64,000 bases of DNA from Bacteroidaceae bacterium. Its GTDB lineage: Bacteria; Bacteroidota; Bacteroidia; Bacteroidales; Bacteroidaceae. The stretch spans positions 1-64,000 of the forward strand of contig JAFSVI010000005.1 in assembly GCA_017445145.1 (NCBI GenBank), written 5' to 3'. A program made the position numbers and the translations under genes. Shown here one piece after another: positions 28,342 to 38,285 of this stretch. Numbering within the stretch: the first letter of the stretch is position 1; each line of letters begins with the position of its first letter. Under the pieces are notes generated by a model. The model was not told where the DNA came from, made no database searches, and was given only the letters and a program-made list of their open reading frames with translations.

Positions 28342-29525
28342 TGACGTAGGAGCCAGGCGTCGTCGAAGCCGTCGTGGCTCCTTTGCAGTGTGCGTTTGGC
28401 GTTGAGGGCCAGCTCCTCGGTGGTGTAGCCGTCGAGTATGACGCGCTTGAGGCGACCGTTGTCATAGATGCGGGCATTGGCATAGCCCATGCCGTGGAGA
28501 CGTTCCACGAGGGCGCTGGCGTTGGCACGGTTTGTTGCGCTGGCCAGCACGACGGCGTAAGCCGACGGCGCTTTCATATCGCCGTTGGCGGCAGTGGCGG
28601 CTGTGTCGGCAGTGGTGGCCTTGGGCGTGCTTGGCGATGCTTGCTGCGGCTGATGCGATGTCTGGGGCGTTGATGTTGACGTCGTCGGTGCCGGTGTTGG
28701 TGCCTTTGGCGTCGGTGCCGGTGTTGGCGTCGGTGCCGGTGTTGGTGTCGTTGTCGTTGGTGCCGGGGTTGGTGTCGTTGTCGTTGGTGCCTGTGTCTTT
28801 GGCTGTTGTGCCTGTTGCTTCGGTTGTGATGCCTGTGGCTTGTTGTTTGTGGCCACGGGTTGTGCCGTGGCGTGTTTGCCCTTGTTGGCAGCCACCGTTG
28901 TCTGGGCTATCGATGCCAGGCGGGTGTTGCCATTTGTGCTGTCGCGCAGCGGCACGGAGAGTGCCAGGCACAGCAGCACGGCGGCAGCTGTGGTCAGGGC
29001 GTGGCGCAGCGTGCGGCGGCTGATGTGTATGGTGATGTGGTTGTCGACATCGTTGCCCGTGAGATGTCTGTGCCGGCCACGCGCGCGCGTACCTTTATAA
29101 GATAGTGCCACCTTGGGCATGACGAAGGCGTCCAGGCCATAGAGCGCCGGCGAGACGCTGCCGGCCTGGCATGCCGAGAACTGCACGTGGCCGTCCTCGT
29201 CCTGTGTGAAGATGCCTATGGAGCCAAAATCTACTTGCCCGTCGGCAAGCAGCTGCTGGCGCAGGTTGAGCACCATGGTTTGCACACGGTGCTTGGCACG
29301 GCTGCCGTCGATGCCATGGGTGTGGCTCACGGAGGCTACAAGGAGGCCGTCGTCCTCCGTGACGTCGGCATTGAAGCGCACGCGCCTGAGCGGCGGGAAG
29401 AACAATTGTTCCTCGTCGGAGCGCGATGCCGAAGCCTCCATGGCCATAAATGCCCCAAACTGAGGCACTACCACGCAGTCGTGGCTGAGAAGGAGGTACT
29501 CAATATGTGTCGAAAGCTCTTTCAT
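28338..29525 (-). CDS. HU-CCDC81-type and SPOR domain membrane protein
   Basis: 395 aa from ATG 29523-29525 (MKELSTHIEYLLLSHDCVVV). The N-terminal 130 residues match the HU-like CCDC81 module of Bacteroidetes SPOR proteins (PQFGAFMAMEAS ... FFPPLRRVRFNADVTEDDGL). One membrane span (LTTAAAVLLCLALSVPL, about 190-206), a long Thr/Pro/Ala linker with 'TPTPAPT' repeats, and a C-terminal SPOR domain (YAVVLASATNRANASALVER ... YANARIYDNGRLKRVILDGY) follow. SPOR domains bind denuded glycan at division sites, so a role in division or envelope remodelling is inferred. It heads the FHA-ligA operon; a TAACTTTG box lies 6 bp before the start codon. Confidence 0.88.
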
Positions 29526-29531
29526 ACGCCG

Positions 29532-29539
29532 CAAAGTTA
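29532..29539 (-). promoter_or_regulatory. -7 box immediately before the SPOR gene
   Basis: Plus caaagtta is TAACTTTG on the minus strand, 6 bp upstream of ATG 29525, predicting an almost leaderless mRNA, as for the protease at 19702. The -33 match is weak. Confidence 0.5.
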
Positions 29540-29600
29540 GCACTTTCTGCTCGAATCCACCTCATAAAATGCCAAAAAAATGACAATAATTTGCAAAGTC

Positions 29601-29631
29601 TTTGCCGTTTCGCATATTATGCCTATATTTG
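29601..29631 (+). promoter_or_regulatory. Promoter of UDP-glucose dehydrogenase
   Basis: TTTG 29601-29604, a 19-bp gap, TATATTTG 29624-29631; leader about 55 nt to ATG 29690. Confidence 0.65.
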
Positions 29632-29689
29632 CGGCCGCAATAGTCACAGATAACAACTTATTCTAATATAAAAAACCTTTCATTAGCGT

Positions 29690-31003
29690 ATGAACATAGC
29701 GATAGTCGGGACGGGCTACGTGGGCCTCGTCACAGGTGCATGTTTCGCCGAGATTGGCGTCGATGTGACGTGTGTTGACGTCGATGCATCCAAGATCGGG
29801 AAGCTCAAGCAGGGCATAATCCCCATCTACGAGCCTGGGTTGAAGGAGCTTGTCCTTCGCAACAAGGATGCCGGCCGGTTGCATTTCACCACCGACCTGT
29901 GCACATGTCTTGACAGCGTGCAGGTGATATTCTCGGCCGTGGGCACACCTCCCGATGAGGATGGCAGCGCCGACCTGAAGTATGTGTTGCAGGTGGCCCG
30001 CACCATTGGCCGCAACATGACCGACTATAAGCTTGTGGTGACGAAGAGCACGGTGCCCGTGGGCACCGCCCGCAAGGTCCGTGCCGCCATACAGGAGGAG
30101 CTCGACCGGCGTGGCTTGTCGCTCGACTTCGACGTGGCCTCCAACCCCGAGTTCCTCAAGGAGGGCACCGCCGTTGCCGACTTCATGAGCCCCGACCGTG
30201 TGGTTGTCGGTGTCGAGAGCGAGCGTTCGCGTGAGCTGATGACGCGTCTGTACAAGCCGTTCGTCATGCAGAACTTCCGTGTCATATTTATGGATATCCC
30301 GTCGGCCGAGATGACCAAGTATGCTGCCAACTCCATGCTGGCCACGCGCATCTCCTTCATGAACGACATCGCCAACCTGTGTGAGCTTGTCGGCGCCGAT
30401 GTCAACATGGTTCGTGCCGGCATAGGCTCCGACACGCGCATAGGCCGCAAGTTCCTCTACGCCGGTTGCGGCTACGGCGGGTCGTGCTTCCCCAAGGATG
30501 TGAAGGCCCTCATCAAGACCGCCGAGCAGAATGGCTACACCATGCGTGTGCTCCAGGCTGTGGAGGATGTCAACGAGCGCCAGAAGGGCATCCTCTTCGA
30601 CAAGTTTATGTCTGCCATGGGCGACAACGTGGGCGGTGCCACGGTGGCGCTGTGGGGCTTGTCGTTCAAGCCCGAGACCGACGACATGCGCGAGGCTCCG
30701 GCGTTGGTGCTCATCGCCAAGCTCCTCGCCGTGGGGTGCAAGGTGCGTGTGTATGACCCTGTGGCGATGGACGAATGCCGCCGCCGTATCGGCGACAGCG
30801 TGTATTACGCCACCGACCACTATGATGCCCTTCTCGATGCCGATGCCTTGATGCTCGTCACGGAGTGGAAGACGTTCCGCATGCCGGCGTGGCCCGTCGT
30901 GAAGCGCACCATGCGCCGCCCGCTCATCATCGATGGGCGCAACATCTACGATGCTCGCGAGCTTGGTGAGGCGGGCTTCGAGTACCATTGCATAGGCAAG
31001 TAG
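29690..31003 (+). CDS. UDP-glucose 6-dehydrogenase
   Basis: 437 aa; oxidises UDP-glucose to UDP-glucuronate with NAD+, feeding capsule and glycan synthesis. The Rossmann start MNIAIVGTGYVGLVTGACFA, the segment VIFSAVGTPPDEDGSADLKY, KSTVPVGTARKVR, and the catalytic Cys266 in CGYGGSCFPKDVKAL are all present. The C-terminal NAD/UDP domain has LSFKPETDDMREAPAL and VYDPVAMDECRR. The length is normal. No other capsule gene lies in the window, so it is a stand-alone supplier of UDP-glucuronate. Paralogues acting on other UDP-sugars share these motifs, so no symbol is given (ugd would be the usual one). Confidence 0.95.
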   Translation: MNIAIVGTGYVGLVTGACFAEIGVDVTCVDVDASKIGKLKQGIIPIYEPGLKELVLRNKDAGRLHFTTDLCTCLDSVQVIFSAVGTPPDEDGSADLKYVLQVARTIGRNMTDYKLVVTKSTVPVGTARKVRAAIQEELDRRGLSLDFDVASNPEFLKEGTAVADFMSPDRVVVGVESERSRELMTRLYKPFVMQNFRVIFMDIPSAEMTKYAANSMLATRISFMNDIANLCELVGADVNMVRAGIGSDTRIGRKFLYAGCGYGGSCFPKDVKALIKTAEQNGYTMRVLQAVEDVNERQKGILFDKFMSAMGDNVGGATVALWGLSFKPETDDMREAPALVLIAKLLAVGCKVRVYDPVAMDECRRRIGDSVYYATDHYDALLDADALMLVTEWKTFRMPAWPVVKRTMRRPLIIDGRNIYDARELGEAGFEYHCIGK

Positions 31004-31043
31004 GTTAAGAACATTGTCACACACACACCCACAAGGTAGAGCG

Positions 31044-31916
31044 ATGAGTAAGTGTAGCTTTTATGGAATGCGCCACGCGGCGGTGGCGGTGGCAGCCATG
31101 GTCGTGGCGGCTGTCGGCGCCGTCGTGCTCACGTCGTGCCGCCGCGCATCGTCGGCCAGCGGCCTTGCGCGGGACACCGTCGTTGCCGAGCGCCGTTTGG
31201 TGGCCGACGTCGATGCCATGCGCCGCATGGAGGGCATCTGGGTTGATGGCGAGACGGAGGCGGTGCTCCTGAAGATTGTTGGCGACAGCATCTTCTACCC
31301 CGACAGCACCGCCATGCCGGCACGCTTCATCATCTTCGACGACACGCTGCTCATCTACGGCGCCAACGACATGCGCTACCCCATACGCCGGCTGGGCGAC
31401 TATGTGTTCGACTACGTGAACCTGCAGGGCGAGACCGTGCATCTGCAGCGCTCTGCCGACGCCGACGACTCACTGCTCTTCACCCACCGCCGCTATGCCC
31501 CCATCCTTCTTGGGCAGGTGGTGAAGCGGGACACCGTCGTGTTCGCGCCTTCGGGCGCGCGCTACCACCTCTACATCGATGTCAACCCCACCCGCCGCAG
31601 GGTCTTTGCCTCGTCCTACACGGGCGACGGCATGGCCGTGCAGCAGGTCTATTACGACAACATCATCCACATCAGCGTCTATGAGGGCCGCACGAAGCTC
31701 TTTGCGCGCGACATCGACAAGCGCATGTTTGCCGACCTCATACCAGCGGAGTTCCTCGAGGGCGCCGTCCTCTCCAACATGGAATGGGGCCGCACCTCCA
31801 ACACCCACACCGTGTTCCAAGCCACCGTGTGCGAACCCGAGGGTGCGCGCTGCTATGTCGTTGACCTCAAGGTGGGCTACGACGGCTCGCTGCAAACCGA
31901 GTTGGCTTCCTACTGA
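31044..31916 (+). CDS. Lipoprotein, DUF4738-like
   Basis: 290 aa from ATG 31044. Signal region MRHAAVAVAAMVVAAVGAVV ends in the lipobox LTSC, so the mature protein is lipid-anchored. The mature part begins with a region that could be a lipocalin-like strand set (MEGIWVDGETEAVLLKIVGD). The second half (YHLYIDVNPTRRRVFASSYT ... YYDNIIHISVYEGRTKLFAR) resembles the DUF4738 family of Bacteroidales lipoproteins. Sits between the UDP-glucose dehydrogenase and AddA-like genes, 28 bp before the latter. Function unknown. A TTG start at 31014 is possible but would spoil the signal peptide. Confidence 0.72.
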   Translation: MSKCSFYGMRHAAVAVAAMVVAAVGAVVLTSCRRASSASGLARDTVVAERRLVADVDAMRRMEGIWVDGETEAVLLKIVGDSIFYPDSTAMPARFIIFDDTLLIYGANDMRYPIRRLGDYVFDYVNLQGETVHLQRSADADDSLLFTHRRYAPILLGQVVKRDTVVFAPSGARYHLYIDVNPTRRRVFASSYTGDGMAVQQVYYDNIIHISVYEGRTKLFARDIDKRMFADLIPAEFLEGAVLSNMEWGRTSNTHTVFQATVCEPEGARCYVVDLKVGYDGSLQTELASY

Positions 31917-31944
31917 CCCCCCGCCGACCACAGACACCATAGCC

Positions 31945-34900
31945 ATGCATCCGCTGAAAGTATATCGCGCATCGGCAGGCTCGGGCAAGACGTTCACCCT
32001 CGCCGTGGAGTATATCAAGCTGCTCGTGATGGAAGAGGGTGGGGGAGAGTATGCCCGCATACTGGGCGTCACCTTCACCAACAAGGCCACGGCTGAGATG
32101 AAGGACCGCATCGTGGGGCAGCTCTACGGCATTGCTCACGCGCTGCCGTCGAGCGCCGACTACATGATGGCCCTCGAGCGCGCGCTGGCCGGGGAACCCG
32201 GCGCGCCGGCCACCGAGGACGAGATACGCCGCCGCTGCGCCTTGGCACTGCGGCACATCCTCCACGACTACAGCCACTTCCGCGTGCAGACCATCGATGC
32301 CTTCTTCCAGAGCGTGTTGCGTGGTCTGGCGCATGAACTGGGCCTCACGGCCAACCTGCAGGTGGAGATTTCCGACACGGAGGTATTGTCGGAGGCCGTG
32401 GATCGCATCGTCGATCGCCTGGAGACGGAACCTGTGGTGCTGGAGTGGATGATGAGCCTCGTTCGCGACCAGATTGACAACAACCAGCGGTGGGACGTCA
32501 CCCGCCAGGTGAAGGCTTTCGGGCGCACCATCTTCAGCGAGGATTTCCAGCTGCGCGGCGCCGGGCTGCGGCGTCTGCTCACCGACGAGCAGGCTTTGCG
32601 CGGCGCCATGCGCGCCATTGCCGACGAGGAGAGCCACGCCATAGCCGCTGTGCGCAGCTGGGGCAACCGTCTGCAGGAGGTGATAGACCACGCGGGCGTT
32701 GACATTGGCGACTTCTCCAACGGCAGCAAGCTCCTGGCCCCACTGCTGCGGCGTCTGCACGAGGCCGACTTGGCGCGGCTCACGGTGAGCGCCACCGTGG
32801 CGAAATGGGCTGCCGACGGCACCGCGATGGTGAAGAAGGCCGACCAGAAGAGGCGCCCCGACCTCATGGCTGCCGCCGAGCAGATAGCGCCGTTGCTCGC
32901 CGCACTCATCGACGAGCTGCCGGCGCTGCAGTGTCAGTACAACAGCTCGCGCCTGGCTGCCGCCCACATCAAGCCCCTGCGCCTGCTGGACTTCATCGAC
33001 AGCGAGGTGACGCACATCAACAGCGAGACCTCGCGCTTCAATCTTGCCAAGACGCCCATACTGCTCAACCAGATGATAGGGAAGAGCGACGCGCCCTTCA
33101 TTTTCGAGAAGATTGGAGCCCGCCTCCACCACATCATGATCGACGAGTTCCAGGACACGTCGAGCCTGCAGTGGCGCAACTTCAGGCCGCTGCTGGCCGA
33201 GTGCCGCTCGCGCGGCGGGCGCAACCTCATCGTGGGCGACGTCAAGCAGAGCATCTACCGCTTCCGTGGCGGCGACTGGCGCACGCTGGCGTGCATCCAG
33301 GACACCGTCGTTCCCACGCCCGACGTGGTGAACATGGGTGTCAACTTCCGCAGCGAGAGGGTGGTGGTCGATTTCAACTCCGACTTCTTCACCACTGCCG
33401 TGGCCATCATGGACGATGCCTCGGCCGAGGAGGAGGCACTCGTCGGTGGCGACTTCTCCTTTGCCACAGCCTACTACAAGCTGCGGCAGACGGCCTCGCC
33501 CAAGCGCATGCAGCAGGAGCCGCAAGGCTATGTGCGCGTGGCCACGCTCGACAGCCGCCAGGCATCGAAGCGCGCCGACTGGGAACCGATCGTGCTCGAC
33601 GACGTATGCCGGCAGGTGGCGGCGCTGCATGCGCGCGGCGTGGCCTACAGGGACATGACCATCCTCGTGCGCTTCAACAGCGACTGTCAGCCCATCATCG
33701 ACGCCTTTGCGGCGCGCGACGACATGCCGCCCGTCATCAGCGACGAGGCGTTCCTGCTCAGTGCCAGCAGCGCCGTGCGCACCATCATGGAAGCCCTGCG
33801 CTGGCTCGACAACGATGCCGACCCCATCGCGGCCTTCTACCTGCGCACGCATCTCGCCACACCCGCGCTGTGGGCCGACCTCGAGGAGCAGGCCCCGGCG
33901 TTGCGCCAGATGCCGCTGCCCGACCTCGTGGAGCACCTCTACCGTAGCATGCGCCTGGATGCTGTTGGCGGGCAGGATGCCTACATGTTCACCTTCCTCG
34001 ACGCCGTGGCCGACTTTGTCCACTCCGGGCGTGCCGACACGCATCTGTTCATTGAGCATTGGGACGAGAAGCTGTGCCGCCAGTCCATCCCCGCCACCAG
34101 CCGCGAGGGCATACGCGTGATGTCGGTGCACAAGTCCAAGGGGCTGGAGTTCAACACGGTGCTCATCCCCTTCTGCTCATGGCGCTTCGAGGACAACCAC
34201 GGCGACATCCTCTGGACAACGCCCCAGCAGCCGCCCTACAGCGCTTTCTCGCTGCTCCCCATCACGCCCACGGCCAAGATGGCGCCCAACTCCGTGTTTG
34301 CCCGCGACTATGCCGAGGAACGCCTCAACTCACGCCTCGACGAATTCAACGCCCTGTACGTGGCGCTGACGCGGGCACGTGCCAACCTGCTCGTGTGGAG
34401 CGTGAGCCGCGCCGACAGCGACGCGCTGACCACCGTTGGCGACCTCGTGGCAGCCACGCTGCCCGGGTTGCCGGAGATGGCCGATGCCACCGACGCCGAC
34501 ACGCATCCGGCGCTGGCGGTGAGCGCCATGGGGGCGCCCTGTGTGGCGCGGCGCAAGGCCGACGACCACACCCGCATGGACCCTGCGCGCGCGGCCGTGG
34601 CCGTGGGCATGCATAGCTACGACGCGCGCCTGCCCTTCCGCCAGAGCAGCCGCTCGGAGCTGTTCTTCGAGACCACGCCGGACGATGGCAGCGAGCTGGC
34701 CGACAGCGAAGCGCTGCGCCAGAGCCACAACCGCGAGTTTGGGCAGCTGCTGCATGCCGTGTTGCAGCAGATTGCCACGCCCGACGACATCGGGCGCGTG
34801 CTCGATGCCCACGAGCAGGAAGGCATGATCAGCCGCACAGCTCCCGACGGGACGTATGTCAGCATCGCGCGCCGCGACCTGGAGCGCCGTCTGCGCGCGG

Positions 34901-35214
34901 CCATTGCCCTGCCGCAGGTGGCGCCGTGGTATGCTCCCGGGCAGCGGCTGTTCACCGAGTGTGCCATCGTGTGCCGGGGCGCCGACGGCACGTCGCACAC
35001 GCTGCGCCCCGACCGCGTCATCGTGAGTGCCGACGGACGTCGCATCACGGTCGTCGATTACAAGACCGCCCGCCCCGACGACGAGCACCACCGCCAGGTG
35101 GCACGCTACATGCACCACCTCTCGCGCATGTACCCCGCTGCCACGGTGGAAGGCTTCCTGTGGTATATCCTGCGGCAGGAGGTGGTGGCGGTGGCCCAAG
35201 AGATTATTCCATAA
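31945..35214 (+). CDS. addA: AddA-like UvrD-family helicase-nuclease
   Basis: 1089 aa, processes double-strand breaks with its partner encoded downstream. Superfamily 1A motifs in order: Walker A RASAGSGKTFTLAVEY (residues about 7-22), motif Ia GVTFTNKATAEMKDR, Walker B IDEFQDTSSLQW (D400), GDVKQSIYRFRGGDW, motif V VMSVHKSKGLEFNTVLI, motif VI LYVALTRARANLLVWS. The C-terminal RecB-type nuclease has the RPDRVIV and VVDYKT catalytic pair near residues 1020-1040. Start ATG 31945 is 28 bp after the lipoprotein stop. Five bases separate it from the AddB-like gene. AddA rather than RecB is inferred from the partner. Confidence 0.9.
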   Translation: MHPLKVYRASAGSGKTFTLAVEYIKLLVMEEGGGEYARILGVTFTNKATAEMKDRIVGQLYGIAHALPSSADYMMALERALAGEPGAPATEDEIRRRCALALRHILHDYSHFRVQTIDAFFQSVLRGLAHELGLTANLQVEISDTEVLSEAVDRIVDRLETEPVVLEWMMSLVRDQIDNNQRWDVTRQVKAFGRTIFSEDFQLRGAGLRRLLTDEQALRGAMRAIADEESHAIAAVRSWGNRLQEVIDHAGVDIGDFSNGSKLLAPLLRRLHEADLARLTVSATVAKWAADGTAMVKKADQKRRPDLMAAAEQIAPLLAALIDELPALQCQYNSSRLAAAHIKPLRLLDFIDSEVTHINSETSRFNLAKTPILLNQMIGKSDAPFIFEKIGARLHHIMIDEFQDTSSLQWRNFRPLLAECRSRGGRNLIVGDVKQSIYRFRGGDWRTLACIQDTVVPTPDVVNMGVNFRSERVVVDFNSDFFTTAVAIMDDASAEEEALVGGDFSFATAYYKLRQTASPKRMQQEPQGYVRVATLDSRQASKRADWEPIVLDDVCRQVAALHARGVAYRDMTILVRFNSDCQPIIDAFAARDDMPPVISDEAFLLSASSAVRTIMEALRWLDNDADPIAAFYLRTHLATPALWADLEEQAPALRQMPLPDLVEHLYRSMRLDAVGGQDAYMFTFLDAVADFVHSGRADTHLFIEHWDEKLCRQSIPATSREGIRVMSVHKSKGLEFNTVLIPFCSWRFEDNHGDILWTTPQQPPYSAFSLLPITPTAKMAPNSVFARDYAEERLNSRLDEFNALYVALTRARANLLVWSVSRADSDALTTVGDLVAATLPGLPEMADATDADTHPALAVSAMGAPCVARRKADDHTRMDPARAAVAVGMHSYDARLPFRQSSRSELFFETTPDDGSELADSEALRQSHNREFGQLLHAVLQQIATPDDIGRVLDAHEQEGMISRTAPDGTYVSIARRDLERRLRAAIALPQVAPWYAPGQRLFTECAIVCRGADGTSHTLRPDRVIVSADGRRITVVDYKTARPDDEHHRQVARYMHHLSRMYPAATVEGFLWYILRQEVVAVAQEIIP

Positions 35215-35219
35215 GAAGC

Positions 35220-38153
35220 ATGAGAACCTTCCTGCATCACGTGGCAGAAGCGCTGCTCGAGCGCTATGGCACAGACATGAGCCGCCTGACGGTGGTGTTT
35301 CCCGGCAAACGTGCCGGGCTGTTCCTCGAGCAGGCGCTGGCCGACATCGCCACCACGCCCGTCTGGGCGCCGCGCTACACGACCATCGCCGAACTCTTCC
35401 AGCAGCTCTCGCCCTACACGCTGTGCGACAACATCGAGGGTGTGGCACGCCTGTATGCCTCCTATGCCCGCCTGGCCGATGACCCGTGGCCCATAGACCG
35501 CTTCTACGGGTGGGGCGAGATTCTTCTGTCGGATTTCGACGACATCGACAAGCACCGCGTCGATCCGCGACGCCTCTTCACCAACATCGCCGACCTGCGC
35601 GCCATGGACGACACCTCCTACATAACCCCGGAGCAGGAGGCGGCCTTGAGGCAGTTCTTTGCCGACTTCTCGTTGGAGGCCAACACGGAGCTCAAGGAGC
35701 GCTTCCTGCGGCTGTGGAACATTATGGCCGACATATACGACGACCTCCAGGCCACCATGCGTGCCGACGGCGTGCTCTACGACGGCGCCCTGCAGCGCGA
35801 TGTGGCCGAGCGTCTGCGCGTAGGTGCCGACGCCGAAGCGCCCGCGGCGGCTGCCACGCTTGGCGACGTGGCCTTTGTGGGCTTCAATCTTCTCTCGCCA
35901 GTGGAGGAGGCTCTCTTCGACTATCTCCAGCGCCAGCACCGTGCGCTGTTCTTCTGGGACTACGACCGCTTCTATGTCAATGCGCGTCAGCCCCACGAGG
36001 CTGGCTACTTCGTCGCGCGCAACCTCCAGCGCTATGGCAACGCGCTCGACAGCAGCCTCTTCGACAACCTCGCGGCACACCCCGACATCACCGTGGTGGC
36101 GGCCACGAGCGAGAACGCCCAGGCACGCTACCTGCCCACATGGCTGGCGCAGCATCTGCCCGCCAACGGCAAGTCGGCACATGCCAGCCCCGGGCGCGAG
36201 AACCAGACGGCCATCGTCCTGGCCAACGAGCATCTGCTGCAGGCGGTGCTGCACTCCATACCCACTGCCGGCAGCGCCGGCGCTCCGCGCGAGGTGAACA
36301 TCACCATGGGCTACCCCATGGCCGACACGCCCGTGTTTAGCTTCGTGGAAGCGCTCATGGCGCTCCACACCGAGGGATGGGATGCCGGGCGTCGGCGCTT
36401 CCGCCTGGCGAGCGTGCGTGCCGTGAGGCGTCATCCCTTCTTCGCATACGCCGATGCCGACGTGCTCTTTGCACCCTTAGGCCACGACAGCGACCCCGAC
36501 AGCCCGGCGGCAGCCACACAGCTCCTCGACTTCCTCCTGGCGGTGCTGGCACAGCTGCCGCGCGGACAGGAGGCCAAGGAAGCGCTGCAGACGTTGAATG
36601 TAGAAGCCATCTTCCAAGCGTGCACAGCCTTGATGAGGCTGCGCGACCTCACCGCGCCCACGGCCGACAGGCCCCCGCTGCTGCCCGTCGGCGCAGCGCT
36701 CATGCGGCGCCTCGTGCGCAGTGTGCTCGTGTCGCGCTCCATCCCCTTCCACGGTGAACCCGCCACGGGGTTGCAGGTGATGGGTATTCTTGAGACGCGC
36801 GCCTTGGACTTCAGCCACGTGGCTATTCTCAGCACCGGCGAGGGTTTCCTGCCGCGCACGTCCGGCGGCAGCTCTTTCATACCCTTCAACCTGCGCGAGG
36901 CGTTTGGCCTGACCACGACGCGCCACCAGGAGGCTGTGTATGCCTACTATTTCTACCGCCTGTTGCAGCGTGCCGGGAGCGTGACGCTCATGTACAATGA
37001 GAGCAACATCGGTATGCGGCAGAACGAGATGTCGAGGTTTGTGCGCCAGCTCATGGCCGAGACAGACTTCCCCATCCGCCATCTGCAGCTCGACCCCGAT
37101 GGCGACAGGCCCGACCCCGATGGAGGCGACGTGCAGCACGCCGACACCCTGCCGCCCGGCGCAGGGCCTGAGCGCCCACAGGCCGCCGACGGCGACAAGC
37201 GCGAACGGCCGCTCGCGCTCTCGCCGTCGGCTATGAATGCCTACACGGCGTGCCACCGGCGCTACTACTACCAGTATGTGTGCGGCATGCGCATAGACCC
37301 CGACCCGCACGACGGCCTCGATGCCATACTCTTCGGGCAGGTGTTCCACCGCGCTGCCGAGCTGCTCTACAGGCATCTCACCGAGCGCACGGACGTGGTG
37401 CGTGGCGAGGACCTCGACCCCTACCTGGAGCAGGGCGGGCATGCGCTCGACCCCTTCGTGCGCCAAGCCTTCAGCGATGCTTTCTTCTCCCAGGCTCGCG
37501 ATGCCTCGGGCAATGTGGTTGGCATGGCGGAGGAATACACCGGCATACTCCTCATAGCCCGCGACGTGGTGCGGACGTACCTGCAGCAGCTGTTGCGCAA
37601 CGACCGCCGCCACACGCCTTTCCGCGTCCTGGGCATCGAGGTGAAGCGGTATGTCAACATCCGGGTGGAGGTGCCTGGTGCCGACGGCGGCGCGCCGCAG
37701 ACGTTGAGCGTGAGCACCGGGGGCATCATCGACCGCCTGGACGAGGTCGCGGACGGCGCTGTCGATGGCGGGCGCATGGTGCGCGTGGTCGATTACAAGA
37801 CCGGCGGTCGTGCGGAGGCCGTGGCATCCATCGACAGTCTTTTTGCCGACACGGACCAGGAGCGCCAGCACGCTTTCCAGACCATTCTCTATGCCGTCAT
37901 CGTGGCGGCCCGCGAGCCGAAGCCCGTGGCGCCATGCCTGTTCTATGTGCATCGTGCGGGTGCCGACGACTATTCGCCGCACATCACGGTGGAGAAGCAA
38001 CAGCTGCTCGACGTGAGGGCCGTGGCGACGGACTTTGCCGCCAACCTGCGGAGCCTCGTGGCCGAAATCCTCGACCCCAACAACAGCTTCGAGCAGACGT
38101 CCAACGCCGACACATGCCGCTATTGCAACTACCGACGCCTCTGTGAGAGGTGA
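35220..38153 (+). CDS. addB: AddB-like PD-(D/E)XK nuclease with Fe-S cysteines
   Basis: 977 aa from ATG 35220. The N-terminal part begins MRTFLHHVAEALLERYGTDM and has VVFPGKRAGLFLE where AddB proteins have an often degenerate ATPase site. The C-terminal third is a RecB-family nuclease: LSPSAMNAYTACHRRYYYQY, GQVFHRAAELLY, GGIIDRLDEV and VVDYKTGG (catalytic Asp and Lys). The last residues, CRYCNYRRLCER, with the earlier Cys in YTACHRRY give the four cysteines of the AddB iron-sulfur clasp. Strictly paired with the upstream helicase. Followed by a hairpin terminator shared with convergent carB. Confidence 0.87.
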   Translation: MRTFLHHVAEALLERYGTDMSRLTVVFPGKRAGLFLEQALADIATTPVWAPRYTTIAELFQQLSPYTLCDNIEGVARLYASYARLADDPWPIDRFYGWGEILLSDFDDIDKHRVDPRRLFTNIADLRAMDDTSYITPEQEAALRQFFADFSLEANTELKERFLRLWNIMADIYDDLQATMRADGVLYDGALQRDVAERLRVGADAEAPAAAATLGDVAFVGFNLLSPVEEALFDYLQRQHRALFFWDYDRFYVNARQPHEAGYFVARNLQRYGNALDSSLFDNLAAHPDITVVAATSENAQARYLPTWLAQHLPANGKSAHASPGRENQTAIVLANEHLLQAVLHSIPTAGSAGAPREVNITMGYPMADTPVFSFVEALMALHTEGWDAGRRRFRLASVRAVRRHPFFAYADADVLFAPLGHDSDPDSPAAATQLLDFLLAVLAQLPRGQEAKEALQTLNVEAIFQACTALMRLRDLTAPTADRPPLLPVGAALMRRLVRSVLVSRSIPFHGEPATGLQVMGILETRALDFSHVAILSTGEGFLPRTSGGSSFIPFNLREAFGLTTTRHQEAVYAYYFYRLLQRAGSVTLMYNESNIGMRQNEMSRFVRQLMAETDFPIRHLQLDPDGDRPDPDGGDVQHADTLPPGAGPERPQAADGDKRERPLALSPSAMNAYTACHRRYYYQYVCGMRIDPDPHDGLDAILFGQVFHRAAELLYRHLTERTDVVRGEDLDPYLEQGGHALDPFVRQAFSDAFFSQARDASGNVVGMAEEYTGILLIARDVVRTYLQQLLRNDRRHTPFRVLGIEVKRYVNIRVEVPGADGGAPQTLSVSTGGIIDRLDEVADGAVDGGRMVRVVDYKTGGRAEAVASIDSLFADTDQERQHAFQTILYAVIVAAREPKPVAPCLFYVHRAGADDYSPHITVEKQQLLDVRAVATDFAANLRSLVAEILDPNNSFEQTSNADTCRYCNYRRLCER

Positions 38154-38176
38154 GACCTCGCGGGCGCGGAGCCGGG

Positions 38177-38222
38177 CGAAGGGGTGACACACTGGCACGA
38201 ATGCCGCGGTGTCACCCCTTCG
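38177..38222. terminator. Bidirectional terminator between addB-like gene and carB
   Basis: cgaaggggtgacac (38177-38190) and gtgtcaccccttcg (38209-38222) form a perfect 14-bp stem with an 18-nt loop between convergent genes. Confidence 0.65.
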
Positions 38223-38285
38223 TGGGCTATGGCGGGAGCTGTGGGACCTCGTTGGTCGTGGACGCCTGCCCCCCTCGGCCGGCGC

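Noticed and set aside
38154..38285. A carA gene next to carB
   Set aside because: No small-subunit sequence is present on either side of carB within the window; only a terminator lies downstream and a TlpA-like gene upstream.
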